In this document: positions 34,372 through 41,854 of the stretch, piece by piece | How the letters are laid out: every line of letters begins with the position of its first letter | Numbering within the stretch: the stretch's first letter is position 1 | Assembly (NCBI GenBank): GCA_902784965.1 | Contig: CACZWU010000006.1 | Location: forward strand, 1-51,205 | Length of the DNA stretch: 51,205 bases | Reading direction: 5' to 3' | From: an uncultured Bacteroidia bacterium | GTDB taxonomy: Bacteria > Bacteroidota > Bacteroidia > Bacteroidales > UBA932 | The notes under the pieces: model-generated | Databases searched by the model: none | Told to the model about the DNA's origin: nothing | The model's input: the letters and a program-made list of their open reading frames with translations, nothing else | Translations under genes and position numbers: made by a program

Positions 34372-34379
34372 ACGAATCT

Positions 34380-35366
34380 ATGAGGATAATCAAAATATTC
34401 TGCACTGCTTTTCTGCTCGTGGCCTTGCTGGCAGGATGCCGGAAGGAGGGAGGGGCGGAGACTTTTACCCTCCGCAATGAAAACGGGATGACGGCCACGT
34501 TCACCTCCTATGGCGCCCGACTGCTTCGGCTCGAGGTGCCGGCCCGCGACGGCTCCCTGAAAAACGTGGTGTGGGGCTGCCGGAATGCGGAGGAGGCCCT
34601 GACCGACAGCGATTACCGCCAGCCCATTGTGGGCCGTTACGGCAACCGCATCGCCAAAGGAAGCTTCGAGCTCGACGGTTATACCTACCAGCTGTCCGTG
34701 AACGAGGGGGAAAACCATCTGCACGGCGGGAAGAAGGGCTTTGACAAGCAGGAATGGACGCTCCAGCCCCTGGCCGACAATGTCCTGCTGATGACGCGCG
34801 TCTCGCCGGACGGCGAAGAGGGCTATCCCGGTACACTCGAGATCTCCGTGCTCTGCACGCTGACCGACAGGAATGAGCTGGTGCTGCAATATGCCGCCAC
34901 CACCGACAGTCCCACCATCCTCAATCCCACGCTCCATGCCTGGTTCAACCTGCACGGGGACGGTGAGGGTCCCACTACAACGCACATCCTGAAAATCAAT
35001 GCCGACCATTATACGCCGGTCAACGACCAGCTCATCCCGACGGGCAAAATCGCTCCGGTGGACGGCACTCCGTTCGATTTCCGCGCAGGCAAGCCGGTGA
35101 CTCCGGAATTCGACCACAACTTCGTCCTGCGCGGCGCTTCGGGCGAACCTGCGCTCGAATTGTTCGAGCCATCCACGGGCATCCTGCTGAAGGTCTTTAC
35201 CGACCAGCCCGGCCTGCAGATGTACAGCGGCAAGCCCGACTGCGGCCTGGTACTGGAGACCCAGCATTTCCCGGATTCGCCCCATCATGGGACTTTCCCG
35301 TCCACGCTGCTGCGCCCGGGCGAAACCTATACGCAGACCACGATCTATCATTTCGAAATTTTATAA
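34380..35366 (+). CDS. galM: Aldose 1-epimerase (mutarotase), lipoprotein
   Basis: Interconverts alpha and beta anomers of galactose or glucose. The start ATG at 34380 begins a lipoprotein signal (MRIIKIFCTAFLLVALLAGC, Cys20), so the enzyme should sit outside the cytoplasm. Family motifs are intact: VGRYGNRIAKGSFELDGYTYQL, NHLHGGKKGFDK with an active-site His, PTLHAWFNLHGDG with a second His, and the catalytic Glu in GLVLETQHFPDSPHH. The 328-residue protein has normal length for the domain plus signal. Divergence from a GH2 glycosidase supports a role in handling liberated beta-galactose. The substrate assignment is inferred. Confidence 0.88.
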   Translation: MRIIKIFCTAFLLVALLAGCRKEGGAETFTLRNENGMTATFTSYGARLLRLEVPARDGSLKNVVWGCRNAEEALTDSDYRQPIVGRYGNRIAKGSFELDGYTYQLSVNEGENHLHGGKKGFDKQEWTLQPLADNVLLMTRVSPDGEEGYPGTLEISVLCTLTDRNELVLQYAATTDSPTILNPTLHAWFNLHGDGEGPTTTHILKINADHYTPVNDQLIPTGKIAPVDGTPFDFRAGKPVTPEFDHNFVLRGASGEPALELFEPSTGILLKVFTDQPGLQMYSGKPDCGLVLETQHFPDSPHHGTFPSTLLRPGETYTQTTIYHFEIL

Positions 35367-35390
35367 CTTTACACGAAAATCATACACGCC

Positions 35391-36761
35391 ATGGATAAGA
35401 ATAAAATGTCTCGCCGTGAGGCCATTCGCGCCATGATGCTCGCTGGAGCAGGCCTGGCCGCAGGTTCCTCGCTGGCCGCCGCTCCGCTCCGCGCCGCCGG
35501 CGTCCTTCCCCAGAACCGGAAATTCACCGAGCCCGCCAAAGGCGACCAGGTCATCCACCGCACATGGCCCTCGCTGGGCGGCGAGAGCATCAGCCTGCTC
35601 GGCATGGGCTGCATGCGCTTCCCGCGCAAGGGCACAGGCCGCCGCGCCCCGCTCGACCAGGAGGCCATCAACCAGATGATCGACTATGCCCTGGAACACG
35701 GCATCAACTATTTCGACACGGCGCCGGCTTATGGCGATTCGGAGCGCGCCACGGGCGAGGCCCTGAGCCGCCACCCGCGCAAAGACTATCTCATCGCCAC
35801 CAAGCTGTCGAACTTCACGAACGCCGAACTGGGCGCCTGCAAGGAGATGTTCGCCAACTCGCTGAAGAATCTGCGCACCACCTACGTGGATTACTTCCTG
35901 CTGCACTCCATCGGCAGCGTGGAAGATTTCAAGAAACGTTTCGTCGATAACGGTCTGTTGCCGTACCTCCAGGAGCAGCGCAAGAAAGGCGTGATCCGTC
36001 ACCTGGGCTTTTCGTTCCATGGCTCCAATGCCGCGATGAAGGAACTGCTTGCGATGCCCTACAACTGGGAATTCGTGCAGATCCAGATGAACTACGTGGA
36101 CTGGAAGAACATGCCGCTGGAAGACAGCGACGAGCCCTGCGATGCGGAGACGCTTTACAAGATGCTGGAAGCCAAGGGTATTCCGGTCGTCATCATGGAG
36201 CCGATCCGGGGCGGAGCCCTGGCCAATGTATCGGACGGCCTGAAAGGCAAACTAGCCGAGCGTTTCCCGCAGCTTTCGCCGGCCGGCGTGGCGCTGACCT
36301 TCGCTTCCACGCCGAAGGGCGTGATGTGTACGCTCAGCGGCATGAGCAACATGCAGCAGCTCATGGAGAACGTCTATACTTTCAGCCATTTCAAGCCCTT
36401 CACTGAGGCTGACAACGCATATATGATGGAGATGGCGCGGCTCTATAACGGCAATCCTCACATTCCCTGCACGGCCTGCCGCTATTGCATGCCCTGTCCT
36501 CGCGGCGTGGATATTCCCGGCGTCTTCGCGGTCTATAACGGCATGAGCGACGCACTGATGCTGCCCGATCCCAACGGCAAGAAAGACAAGGCGTACAAGG
36601 AGAAACGGAAGGAATTCCTCAAACGCTATGCGACACTGGCCAAAGACACCGACGCTTCGGCCTGCGTGATGTGCAACGCCTGTCTGCCCAAATGCCCGCA
36701 GCGCATCCGCATCCCCGACCAGATGCGCATGATCCACAAGCTGGTCAAGGATCTGGGATAA
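35391..36761 (+). CDS. Tat-exported aldo/keto reductase with C-terminal 4Fe-4S ferredoxin domain
   Basis: Redox enzyme of unknown substrate. The N terminus MDKNKMSRREAIRAMMLAGAGLAAGSS is a twin-arginine signal (SRREAI), so the protein is folded with cofactors before export. The aldo/keto reductase barrel runs from about residue 55 to 340 (LGMGCMRFP; FDTAPAYGDSERATGEAL; VDYFLLHSIG; MEPIRGGAL). Two ferredoxin cysteine clusters follow: CTACRYCMPCPRGVDIP and CVMCNACLPKCPQRI. This architecture is common in Bacteroidota. It starts 24 bases after the epimerase stop; TAACTTTA at 35364-35371 is a weak promoter candidate. A terminator-like stem directly after the stop belongs mainly to the opposing tRNA gene. 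Confidence 0.92.
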   Translation: MDKNKMSRREAIRAMMLAGAGLAAGSSLAAAPLRAAGVLPQNRKFTEPAKGDQVIHRTWPSLGGESISLLGMGCMRFPRKGTGRRAPLDQEAINQMIDYALEHGINYFDTAPAYGDSERATGEALSRHPRKDYLIATKLSNFTNAELGACKEMFANSLKNLRTTYVDYFLLHSIGSVEDFKKRFVDNGLLPYLQEQRKKGVIRHLGFSFHGSNAAMKELLAMPYNWEFVQIQMNYVDWKNMPLEDSDEPCDAETLYKMLEAKGIPVVIMEPIRGGALANVSDGLKGKLAERFPQLSPAGVALTFASTPKGVMCTLSGMSNMQQLMENVYTFSHFKPFTEADNAYMMEMARLYNGNPHIPCTACRYCMPCPRGVDIPGVFAVYNGMSDALMLPDPNGKKDKAYKEKRKEFLKRYATLAKDTDASACVMCNACLPKCPQRIRIPDQMRMIHKLVKDLG

Positions 36762-36792
36762 AAAAAGAGGCCGACCTTTTGGATCGACCTCT
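36760..36792 (-). terminator. tRNA-Phe terminator
   Basis: On the minus strand AGAGGTCGATCC pairs with GGTCGGCCTCT (two G-U pairs, AAAA loop) and is followed by a run of seven T residues. It begins six bases beyond the tRNA 3' end and abuts the stop codon of the convergent reductase gene. Confidence 0.8.
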
Positions 36793-36797
36793 GTCCG

Positions 36798-36870
36798 TGG
36801 TGCTGGGAAGAATCGAACTGCCGACACATGGATTTTCAGTCCATTGCTCTACCATCTGAGCTACAGCACC
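36798..36870 (-). tRNA. tRNA-Phe (anticodon GAA)
   Basis: The minus strand folds as a complete 73-base cloverleaf. The acceptor stem pairs GGTGCTG with CAGCACC, and the D arm contains AGCTCAGATGGTAGAGC. The anticodon loop is CTGAAAA with anticodon GAA, and the T arm contains GGCAGTTCGATTCTTCC. The discriminator base is A. The terminal CCA is not encoded. A promoter lies 12 bases upstream and a terminator 5 bases downstream, so it is a single-gene unit. Confidence 0.97.
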
Positions 36871-36882
36871 GCGTTGGGACTG

Positions 36883-36890
36883 CAAAGGTA
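36883..36890 (-). promoter_or_regulatory. tRNA-Phe promoter -7 element
   Basis: Minus-strand TACCTTTG with TTTG upstream (36909-36912, 18-bp spacing). The predicted start is a few bases before the mature tRNA 5' end. Confidence 0.65.
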
Positions 36891-36958
36891 AGGATTTTTT
36901 TTATGCTGCAAAAAATTTTTGTTCTTTTCGCATAGGATTGTTCAAAAAAGCATCGGAA

Positions 36959-38980
36959 ATGGCCGTGGAGAAGAGATATGTCGATGTGTTGCTGCCCCTG
37001 AAGTTGAAGGACACGCTGAGCTACCGGTTGCCGGAAAGTTGTGACGCGGGGCCGGGAAGCTGGGTGGAAGTGCCGCTTCGCGGCCATCCGGCCCTGGGTG
37101 TCGTGCTGCAGGTTCGAGACAGCGCGCCTGTCGGCGTGAACCTCTCCACGATCGAGGAGGTGTCTGCCGTGCTTGACATTCCGGCGGCAATGCCGGAGGA
37201 ACGAAACCTCTGGCAGGCCGTGGCCGGCTATTATCTCTGCACGCCCGGTGAAGTGCTCAAGGCTGCCTGCAATGTCGGGATCCAGCGTCAGATGCTGCAT
37301 CCGGTCAAGGCGCGGAAGCCTTCGAAGAAAAAAGATCCGGCTTCCGGAACGGATCCGTTGTGCGAACTTTCTTCCGCCCAGCAGACAGCGCTCGGTCAGA
37401 TCGAGGCAGGCTTTGCCGCCCGCAAGCCGGTGCTCCTGCACGGCGTCACCGGAAGCGGGAAGACCGAAATCTATCTGCACCTGGCTGCCGGACAGTTACA
37501 GCAGGGGAAAGACGTGTTGTATCTGGTTCCCGAGATCGCCATCTCCAGGCAGCTCGAACAGCGCCTGGCTGCCGTATTCGGGTCCCGATTGCTGGTCTAT
37601 CATTCCCAGACCACCGTGCCGCAGCGTTACAAGGTCATCGATACCCTCCGGCGGGATCCGGCACCGCGCATCGTGCTGGGCACGCGTTCGGCTGTCTTCC
37701 TGCCATTCCGTAAGCTGGGACTGGTGGTCGTGGACGAAGAACATGACCGTTCCTACAAGCAGGATGACACGGCTCCGCGTTACAACGGGCGTGATACCGC
37801 GCTGATGCTGGCAGCCCTGCACAAGGCCTCCGTGCTGCTGGGCAGCGCCACGCCTTCGTATGAGGCGCGCTATAACGTGGAGACCCATAAGTTTGCAGCC
37901 GTGCCCCTGCCCGGCCGCTACTATGGCGGCGGCGATCCCGCCATCGAAATCATCGACATGGCCCAGGCCTTGCGGCTCCGCAACGTGGAAGGTTCCTTCT
38001 CCCGCAAGCTGCTGAAGGAGATGGCGGCCGTGCTGGACGCCGGCCGGCAGGTCCTGGTGTTCCGCTCGAGGCGCGCCTATGCGCCCGTGGTGCAGTGCGA
38101 GGCCTGCGGAGCGGTAGTCCGCTGTCCCCATTGCAACGTGGCGCTGAGCTATCACCGCTTCAACAACTCGCTATCCTGCCACTACTGCGGCCATAGCCAA
38201 ACGTATACCCTGCGCTGCCCTTCCTGCGGGGAAGTGGCGCTGGTGGAGCGGGGAAGTGGTACCGAGAAACTGGAGGAAGAACTCCAGGCAGCTTTTCCGG
38301 GCCGGACGGTGGCTCGTTTCGATGCCGATACGACGCAGCGGAAAAGTGCCGGGGAGAAACTGATCCGCGACTTCGCAGACGGCCGCATCGACATCCTGGT
38401 GGGTACGCAGATGATTACCAAAGGTTTCGACTTCGAGCGCCTGGCGCTGGTGGCGCTCGTCAGCGCCGACAGTTTGTTCGCAGTACAGGATTTCCGCAGC
38501 GACGAGCGGGCCTTGCAGCTGATCACCCAGCTGATGGGCCGTTCAGGACGCCGGGGCGAACAGGGGAAAATCGTCATCCAGACCTTCCAGCCCGAACATC
38601 CGGTGCTGCAGCGTCTGCTGCATCCCGAGCTGAATGAGGCGGTGGATGAGCAGCTGATGGCGGAACGGAAAACCTTCGGCTATCCGCCTTATGTGCGCAT
38701 GATCGCCGTCACGGTCAAGGATCACTATGAGGGCCGGGTCTGGAACGTCTGCCGTCTGATCAGGGAAACTGCCGCAGCCATCGGCATCTGCGACATCGCC
38801 GGGCCCACCACGCCGGCCGTCGACGTCGTGGCAGATGAACATATCGCACAGTGCTGGATCAAGCTGCCGCGCAACCGCACCCTCGTATCGCTCAAACAGC
38901 AGTTGTATGAACGTATCGATCAGATCGAACGGGATTTCAAGGGCCATACCACGATCATCATCGACGTGGATCCGGCTTGA
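36959..38980 (+). CDS. priA: Primosomal protein N' (replication restart helicase PriA)
   Basis: Restarts stalled replication forks; a 3'-5' DNA helicase. I chose ATG 36959 over the TTG at 36938, since MAVEKRYVDVLLPLKLKDTLSYRLP is the standard N terminus of the DNA-binding domain. Helicase motifs are present: HGVTGSGKTEIYLH (Walker A), VVVDEEHDRSYKQ (DEEH box), LGSATPSYE, and TQMITKGFDFERLALVALV. The eight-cysteine zinc region runs from CEACGAVVRCPHC to CHYCGHSQTYTLRCPSC. At 673 residues it is compact compared with the usual 730-820. Its stop lies 2 bases from the stop of the convergent phosphodiesterase gene. No clear promoter element was found. Confidence 0.95.
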   Translation: MAVEKRYVDVLLPLKLKDTLSYRLPESCDAGPGSWVEVPLRGHPALGVVLQVRDSAPVGVNLSTIEEVSAVLDIPAAMPEERNLWQAVAGYYLCTPGEVLKAACNVGIQRQMLHPVKARKPSKKKDPASGTDPLCELSSAQQTALGQIEAGFAARKPVLLHGVTGSGKTEIYLHLAAGQLQQGKDVLYLVPEIAISRQLEQRLAAVFGSRLLVYHSQTTVPQRYKVIDTLRRDPAPRIVLGTRSAVFLPFRKLGLVVVDEEHDRSYKQDDTAPRYNGRDTALMLAALHKASVLLGSATPSYEARYNVETHKFAAVPLPGRYYGGGDPAIEIIDMAQALRLRNVEGSFSRKLLKEMAAVLDAGRQVLVFRSRRAYAPVVQCEACGAVVRCPHCNVALSYHRFNNSLSCHYCGHSQTYTLRCPSCGEVALVERGSGTEKLEEELQAAFPGRTVARFDADTTQRKSAGEKLIRDFADGRIDILVGTQMITKGFDFERLALVALVSADSLFAVQDFRSDERALQLITQLMGRSGRRGEQGKIVIQTFQPEHPVLQRLLHPELNEAVDEQLMAERKTFGYPPYVRMIAVTVKDHYEGRVWNVCRLIRETAAAIGICDIAGPTTPAVDVVADEHIAQCWIKLPRNRTLVSLKQQLYERIDQIERDFKGHTTIIIDVDPA

Positions 38981-38982
38981 TA

Positions 38983-39768
38983 TTACTTCTTGTTGTTGAA
39001 TTCCTCGATCAGGCGCTGGGCCAGTTCCGGCTCGTTGGTTGTAATCTGGTCGACGCCCAGTTCCAGCATCCGAAGGATGTCTTGCTCCTTGTCGACAGTC
39101 CACACATTGACGACCATGCCCAACTGATGGGCCTGCTCCACCCAATCCGGATGCTCGTCAAAAACCGAAAAGTGGTAGTCGATCCCGTTGATGCCCAGAT
39201 CGTGCAGGGCAGCGGGCTCCATCACACCTCCCAGAAACTCTACCCGGGTGTCGGGCATCCGGCGCGCAAACTCCTGGCAGGCGCTCAGGCTGAAAGAAAT
39301 GAACTCGACACGGTCTTCTACGCCAAAGCGGTGGATGGCTTCGATGCACAGGGGAATGGCGACGGCTTCGTAGGCAGGATCGCCTTTGCTCTTGAGTTCG
39401 AAGACCAGCTTCATTTCGGGATACTGAAGGGAAGCTTCCAGATATTCGTCCAGGGTGGGCAGCGGTTCTCCGTTCGACAGGCGCAGCGAGTCGGCGCGCA
39501 ACTGAGCCAGCTTGGTTTTGTAGAGGGTCAGGCCCTTGAAGGAGAAATCGTGGTTGACCACCAGGCAGCTGTCAGCCGTCAGGTTGATGTCGAATTCTGA
39601 ACCATAGGCGCCGATCCGACCGGCATTGAGCAGGGATGAAATGGAATTCTGGGCCGAACCGCCCGTTTTCCAGAAGCCCCGGTGCGCAACCACCTGCTGG
39701 CACTGAACTTCGGATTTGCAAGCTGTCAGCAAGCAGGCCATTACCAGTATTGTCAAGATTCTTTTCAT
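38983..39768 (-). CDS. Glycerophosphodiester phosphodiesterase, lipoprotein
   Basis: Hydrolyses glycerophosphodiesters to glycerol-3-phosphate and alcohols. The start is ATG 39768 (MKRILTILVMACLLTAC, lipobox Cys17), because a promoter element occupies 39774-39781. The GDPD barrel has the expected residues: VVAHRGFW (first catalytic His), GSEFDINLTADSCLVVNHDFSF (acidic metal ligands and second His), KLVFELKSKG (metal-ligand Glu) and NVWTVDKEQDILRMLELGVDQITTNEPE at the C terminus. At 261 residues the length is normal. The start codon lies only six bases from the -7 element, so the mRNA is predicted to be leaderless. Confidence 0.93.
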   Translation of the reverse strand: MKRILTILVMACLLTACKSEVQCQQVVAHRGFWKTGGSAQNSISSLLNAGRIGAYGSEFDINLTADSCLVVNHDFSFKGLTLYKTKLAQLRADSLRLSNGEPLPTLDEYLEASLQYPEMKLVFELKSKGDPAYEAVAIPLCIEAIHRFGVEDRVEFISFSLSACQEFARRMPDTRVEFLGGVMEPAALHDLGINGIDYHFSVFDEHPDWVEQAHQLGMVVNVWTVDKEQDILRMLELGVDQITTNEPELAQRLIEEFNNKK

Positions 39769-39769
39769 A

Positions 39770-39801
39770 TTTGCAAAGGTAGTCAAAATGATATAAATTT
39801 G
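39770..39801. promoter_or_regulatory. Overlapping divergent promoters, phosphodiesterase and Gate protein
   Basis: Minus-strand TACCTTTG (39774-39781) lies six bases before the phosphodiesterase ATG. Plus-strand TTTG (39770-39773) and TAAATTTG (39794-39801) have 20-bp spacing and serve the Gate-domain gene. The plus -33 element is embedded in the minus-strand core promoter. Confidence 0.65.
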
Positions 39802-39821
39802 CGCAGTCTACAGCATAGAAA

Positions 39822-40754
39822 ATGAAGCAGGAAACGAAAGACCGGCTGGTGCGTTGCGTGAAGGAGGTGCTGCCTTCCACAACCAAGACCTGTATCTGGA
39901 TCATCAAGATCACGGTGGCCGTGTCGTTCGCGATGATGCTGCTCAAGTATTTTGACATCCTGCCCTGGATTTCAAATGCGGTCAGCCCGGTTTTCAAGAT
40001 CTTCGGCCTGCCCGGAGCGGCGGCGCTGGCCTATGTGTCGGGTTATTTCGTGAACGTGTATTCCGCCATTGCGGTAATGTCCACCCTGGATCTCGACTGG
40101 CGGGCCCTGACCATCCTCTGCACGATGATCATGTGCTCCCACTCGATGGTGCTCGAGACGGCCGTGCTCAAGAAAACCGGCGCCAGCGGGGTCCGTATGG
40201 TGATCGTCCGGACGCTGAGTGCCTTCATCCTGGGCATCGTGCTCAACCTCATCCTGCCCGGCAGCGCCGACCTGTCGGTTGCGTCGGCCGCGGTAGGAGA
40301 GAAGCTGTCGTTCTGGACCACGCTCTGGGAATGGTTTCTCTCCGCGCTGAAATTGGTGCTGATGATGGTCTGCATCATTTATTCGCTCAACATCCTGCAG
40401 CGGCTGCTGCGGGAATTCGGCGTAATGGAGAAGATTGCGAAAGTCTTTAGGCCGCTGATGTATGTCTTCGGCCTGCCTTCCAACACGGTGTTCCTTTGGA
40501 TTGTGGCCAACATTATCGGGTTGGGTTACGGTGCCGCCGCGATGCTCGATGAACTGGAGCGGGGCGACGTAAGCCACCGCGACGTCCTCCTGCTCGACAC
40601 GCACATCTGCATCTCCCACAGCAACCTCGAAGACCTTCTCTTGCTGACCGCCTGCGGTGCCGTCTGGTGGATCATGCTTCTCTCCCGCTGGGCCATGTCC
40701 ATCCTATTAGTCTGGGAACAACGATTGGAATTCTATCTTCAGCGAAACAAATAG
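39822..40754 (+). CDS. Nucleoside-recognition (Gate) domain membrane protein
   Basis: Multi-pass inner-membrane protein related to the SpmA/SpmB-type and nucleoside-transporter Gate domains; cargo unknown. It has about eight hydrophobic segments in 310 residues. Two Gate-like halves are visible, one containing FGLPGAAALAYVSGYFVNVYSAIAVM and the other VFGLPSNTVFLWIVANIIGLGYGAAAML. This internal duplication is typical. A plus-strand promoter lies 20 bases upstream of the start. The stop codon is only 5 bases before copy B of the nested inverted-repeat element. Confidence 0.85.
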   Translation: MKQETKDRLVRCVKEVLPSTTKTCIWIIKITVAVSFAMMLLKYFDILPWISNAVSPVFKIFGLPGAAALAYVSGYFVNVYSAIAVMSTLDLDWRALTILCTMIMCSHSMVLETAVLKKTGASGVRMVIVRTLSAFILGIVLNLILPGSADLSVASAAVGEKLSFWTTLWEWFLSALKLVLMMVCIIYSLNILQRLLREFGVMEKIAKVFRPLMYVFGLPSNTVFLWIVANIIGLGYGAAAMLDELERGDVSHRDVLLLDTHICISHSNLEDLLLLTACGAVWWIMLLSRWAMSILLVWEQRLEFYLQRNK

Positions 40755-40759
40755 CTGCT

Positions 40760-40850
40760 CGGCTTGTGCTTACAGGCGCGGGTGGTATTGGATTGGGCGA
40801 GCATTTTTTCTGCGAGCACAAGCCAATACCAGAGCGCCAAGCACAAGCCG
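40760..40850 (+). repeat. Nested inverted-repeat element, copy B (intergenic)
   Basis: Outer arms CGGCTTGTGCTT (40760-40771) and AAGCACAAGCCG (40839-40850) pair over 12 bp. Inner arms TGGTATTGG (40783-40791) and CCAATACCA (40823-40831) pair over 9 bp. Blocks shared with copy A are GCGGGTGG (40778-40785), GCGAGCA-T6-CTGCGAGC (40797-40817) and CCAGAGC (40829-40835). A second AGCACAAGCC at 40815-40824 duplicates the right outer arm, so the left arm has two possible partners. A separate 7-bp hairpin, CGATGAT/ATCATCG (40849-40855 with 40868-40874), follows. The T run is in the apex, not after a stem, so this is not an ordinary terminator. Confidence 0.85.
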
Positions 40851-40896
40851 ATGATAGTTGTAAACCAATCATCGCTATAATATAATAAAAAATACT

Positions 40897-40904
40897 TAAC
40901 TTTG
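40897..40904 (+). promoter_or_regulatory. trxB operon promoter -7 element
   Basis: TAACTTTG fits TAnnTTTG, 17 bases before the trxB start. It is the only good promoter element seen ahead of the five genes trxB-bamD-rpoZ-recN-nagB. Confidence 0.65.
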
Positions 40905-40921
40905 CAAGTTCAAAGAGTATT

Positions 40922-41854
40922 ATGGAGAAAAGCACGATCAAATGTATCATCATCGGGAGCGGCCCTGCGGGCTATACCGCTGCCATTTACGCGGCACGCG
41001 CTGCGCTCAATCCCGTTCTGTATGAGGGACTTCAGCCCGGCGGCCAATTGACGACGACCACCGTCATCGAGAACTTCCCCGGTTACCCCGAAGGTGTCGA
41101 CGCCAACCAGCTGATGGCCGACATGCGCGCACAGGCCGTCAACCTCGGCGCAGACGTGCGCCCGGGCATGGTGTCGTCCGTCGACCTGTCAAAACGACCT
41201 TTCAAGGTGGAGATCGACGGTGAAGAAACCCTTTGGGCAGAGACCCTGATCATTGCCACCGGCGCGACTGCCAAATACCTGGGACTGCCCAGCGAAGAGA
41301 AATTCCGGGGCTTCGGCGTGTCGGCCTGCGCCACCTGCGACGGCTTCTTCTACCGTGGCAAAGATGTTGCAGTGGTTGGCGGCGGCGATACCGCCTGTGA
41401 GGAAGCCAGCTACCTGGCCCATCTCTGCAAGAAAGTCTACATGATCGTGCGCCGTAATGTCCTGCGCGCCTCCAAAGCCATGCAGGAGCGCGTCATGCAG
41501 ACGCCCAACATCGAGATCCTCTGGGAATGCCAGACCCAGGAGGTCCTGGGAGATGCGAGCGGCGTAACCGGCGTCCGTCTTGTCCGGAAGAACGGTGAAA
41601 CGTTCGAGAAAACCATCGACGGCTTCTTCCTGGCCATCGGGCACCAGCCCCAGTCGGGCCTGTTCAAGGAATGGGTGGAGACCGACGAGAACGGCTACAT
41701 CCTCACCGACGGCAAGAGTTCCCGTACCAACGTGGAAGGCGTCTTTGCCGCCGGCGACGTGCAGGATCCGCAGTATCGCCAGGCCATCGCGGCTGCTGGC
41801 AGCGGCTGCCGGGCGGCCCTGGATGCCGAAAGATACATTTTGTCAAAACAATGA
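40922..41854 (+). CDS. trxB: Thioredoxin-disulfide reductase
   Basis: NADPH-dependent flavoenzyme that reduces thioredoxin. FAD-binding GSGPAGYTAAIYAARA is at the N terminus. The redox disulfide is Cys136-Ala-Thr-Cys139 in SACATCDGFFY, followed by the NADPH loop VVGGGDTACEEA and the C-terminal FAD contact GVFAAGDVQDPQYRQAIAAAGSG. At 310 residues it is the standard low-molecular-weight form. Its TGA overlaps the bamD start as ATGA (41851-41854), beginning a chain of coupled genes. Confidence 0.97.
   Translation: MEKSTIKCIIIGSGPAGYTAAIYAARAALNPVLYEGLQPGGQLTTTTVIENFPGYPEGVDANQLMADMRAQAVNLGADVRPGMVSSVDLSKRPFKVEIDGEETLWAETLIIATGATAKYLGLPSEEKFRGFGVSACATCDGFFYRGKDVAVVGGGDTACEEASYLAHLCKKVYMIVRRNVLRASKAMQERVMQTPNIEILWECQTQEVLGDASGVTGVRLVRKNGETFEKTIDGFFLAIGHQPQSGLFKEWVETDENGYILTDGKSSRTNVEGVFAAGDVQDPQYRQAIAAAGSGCRAALDAERYILSKQ

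Noticed and set aside
40797-40817. T run in the hairpin element taken as an intrinsic terminator
   Set aside because: The T residues lie in the apex loop, not after a stem; the same block occurs inside a translated gene.
25341-40850. CRISPR array or tandem repeat based on the shared element
   Set aside because: Only two copies 15 kb apart, no spacers, and no cas genes.
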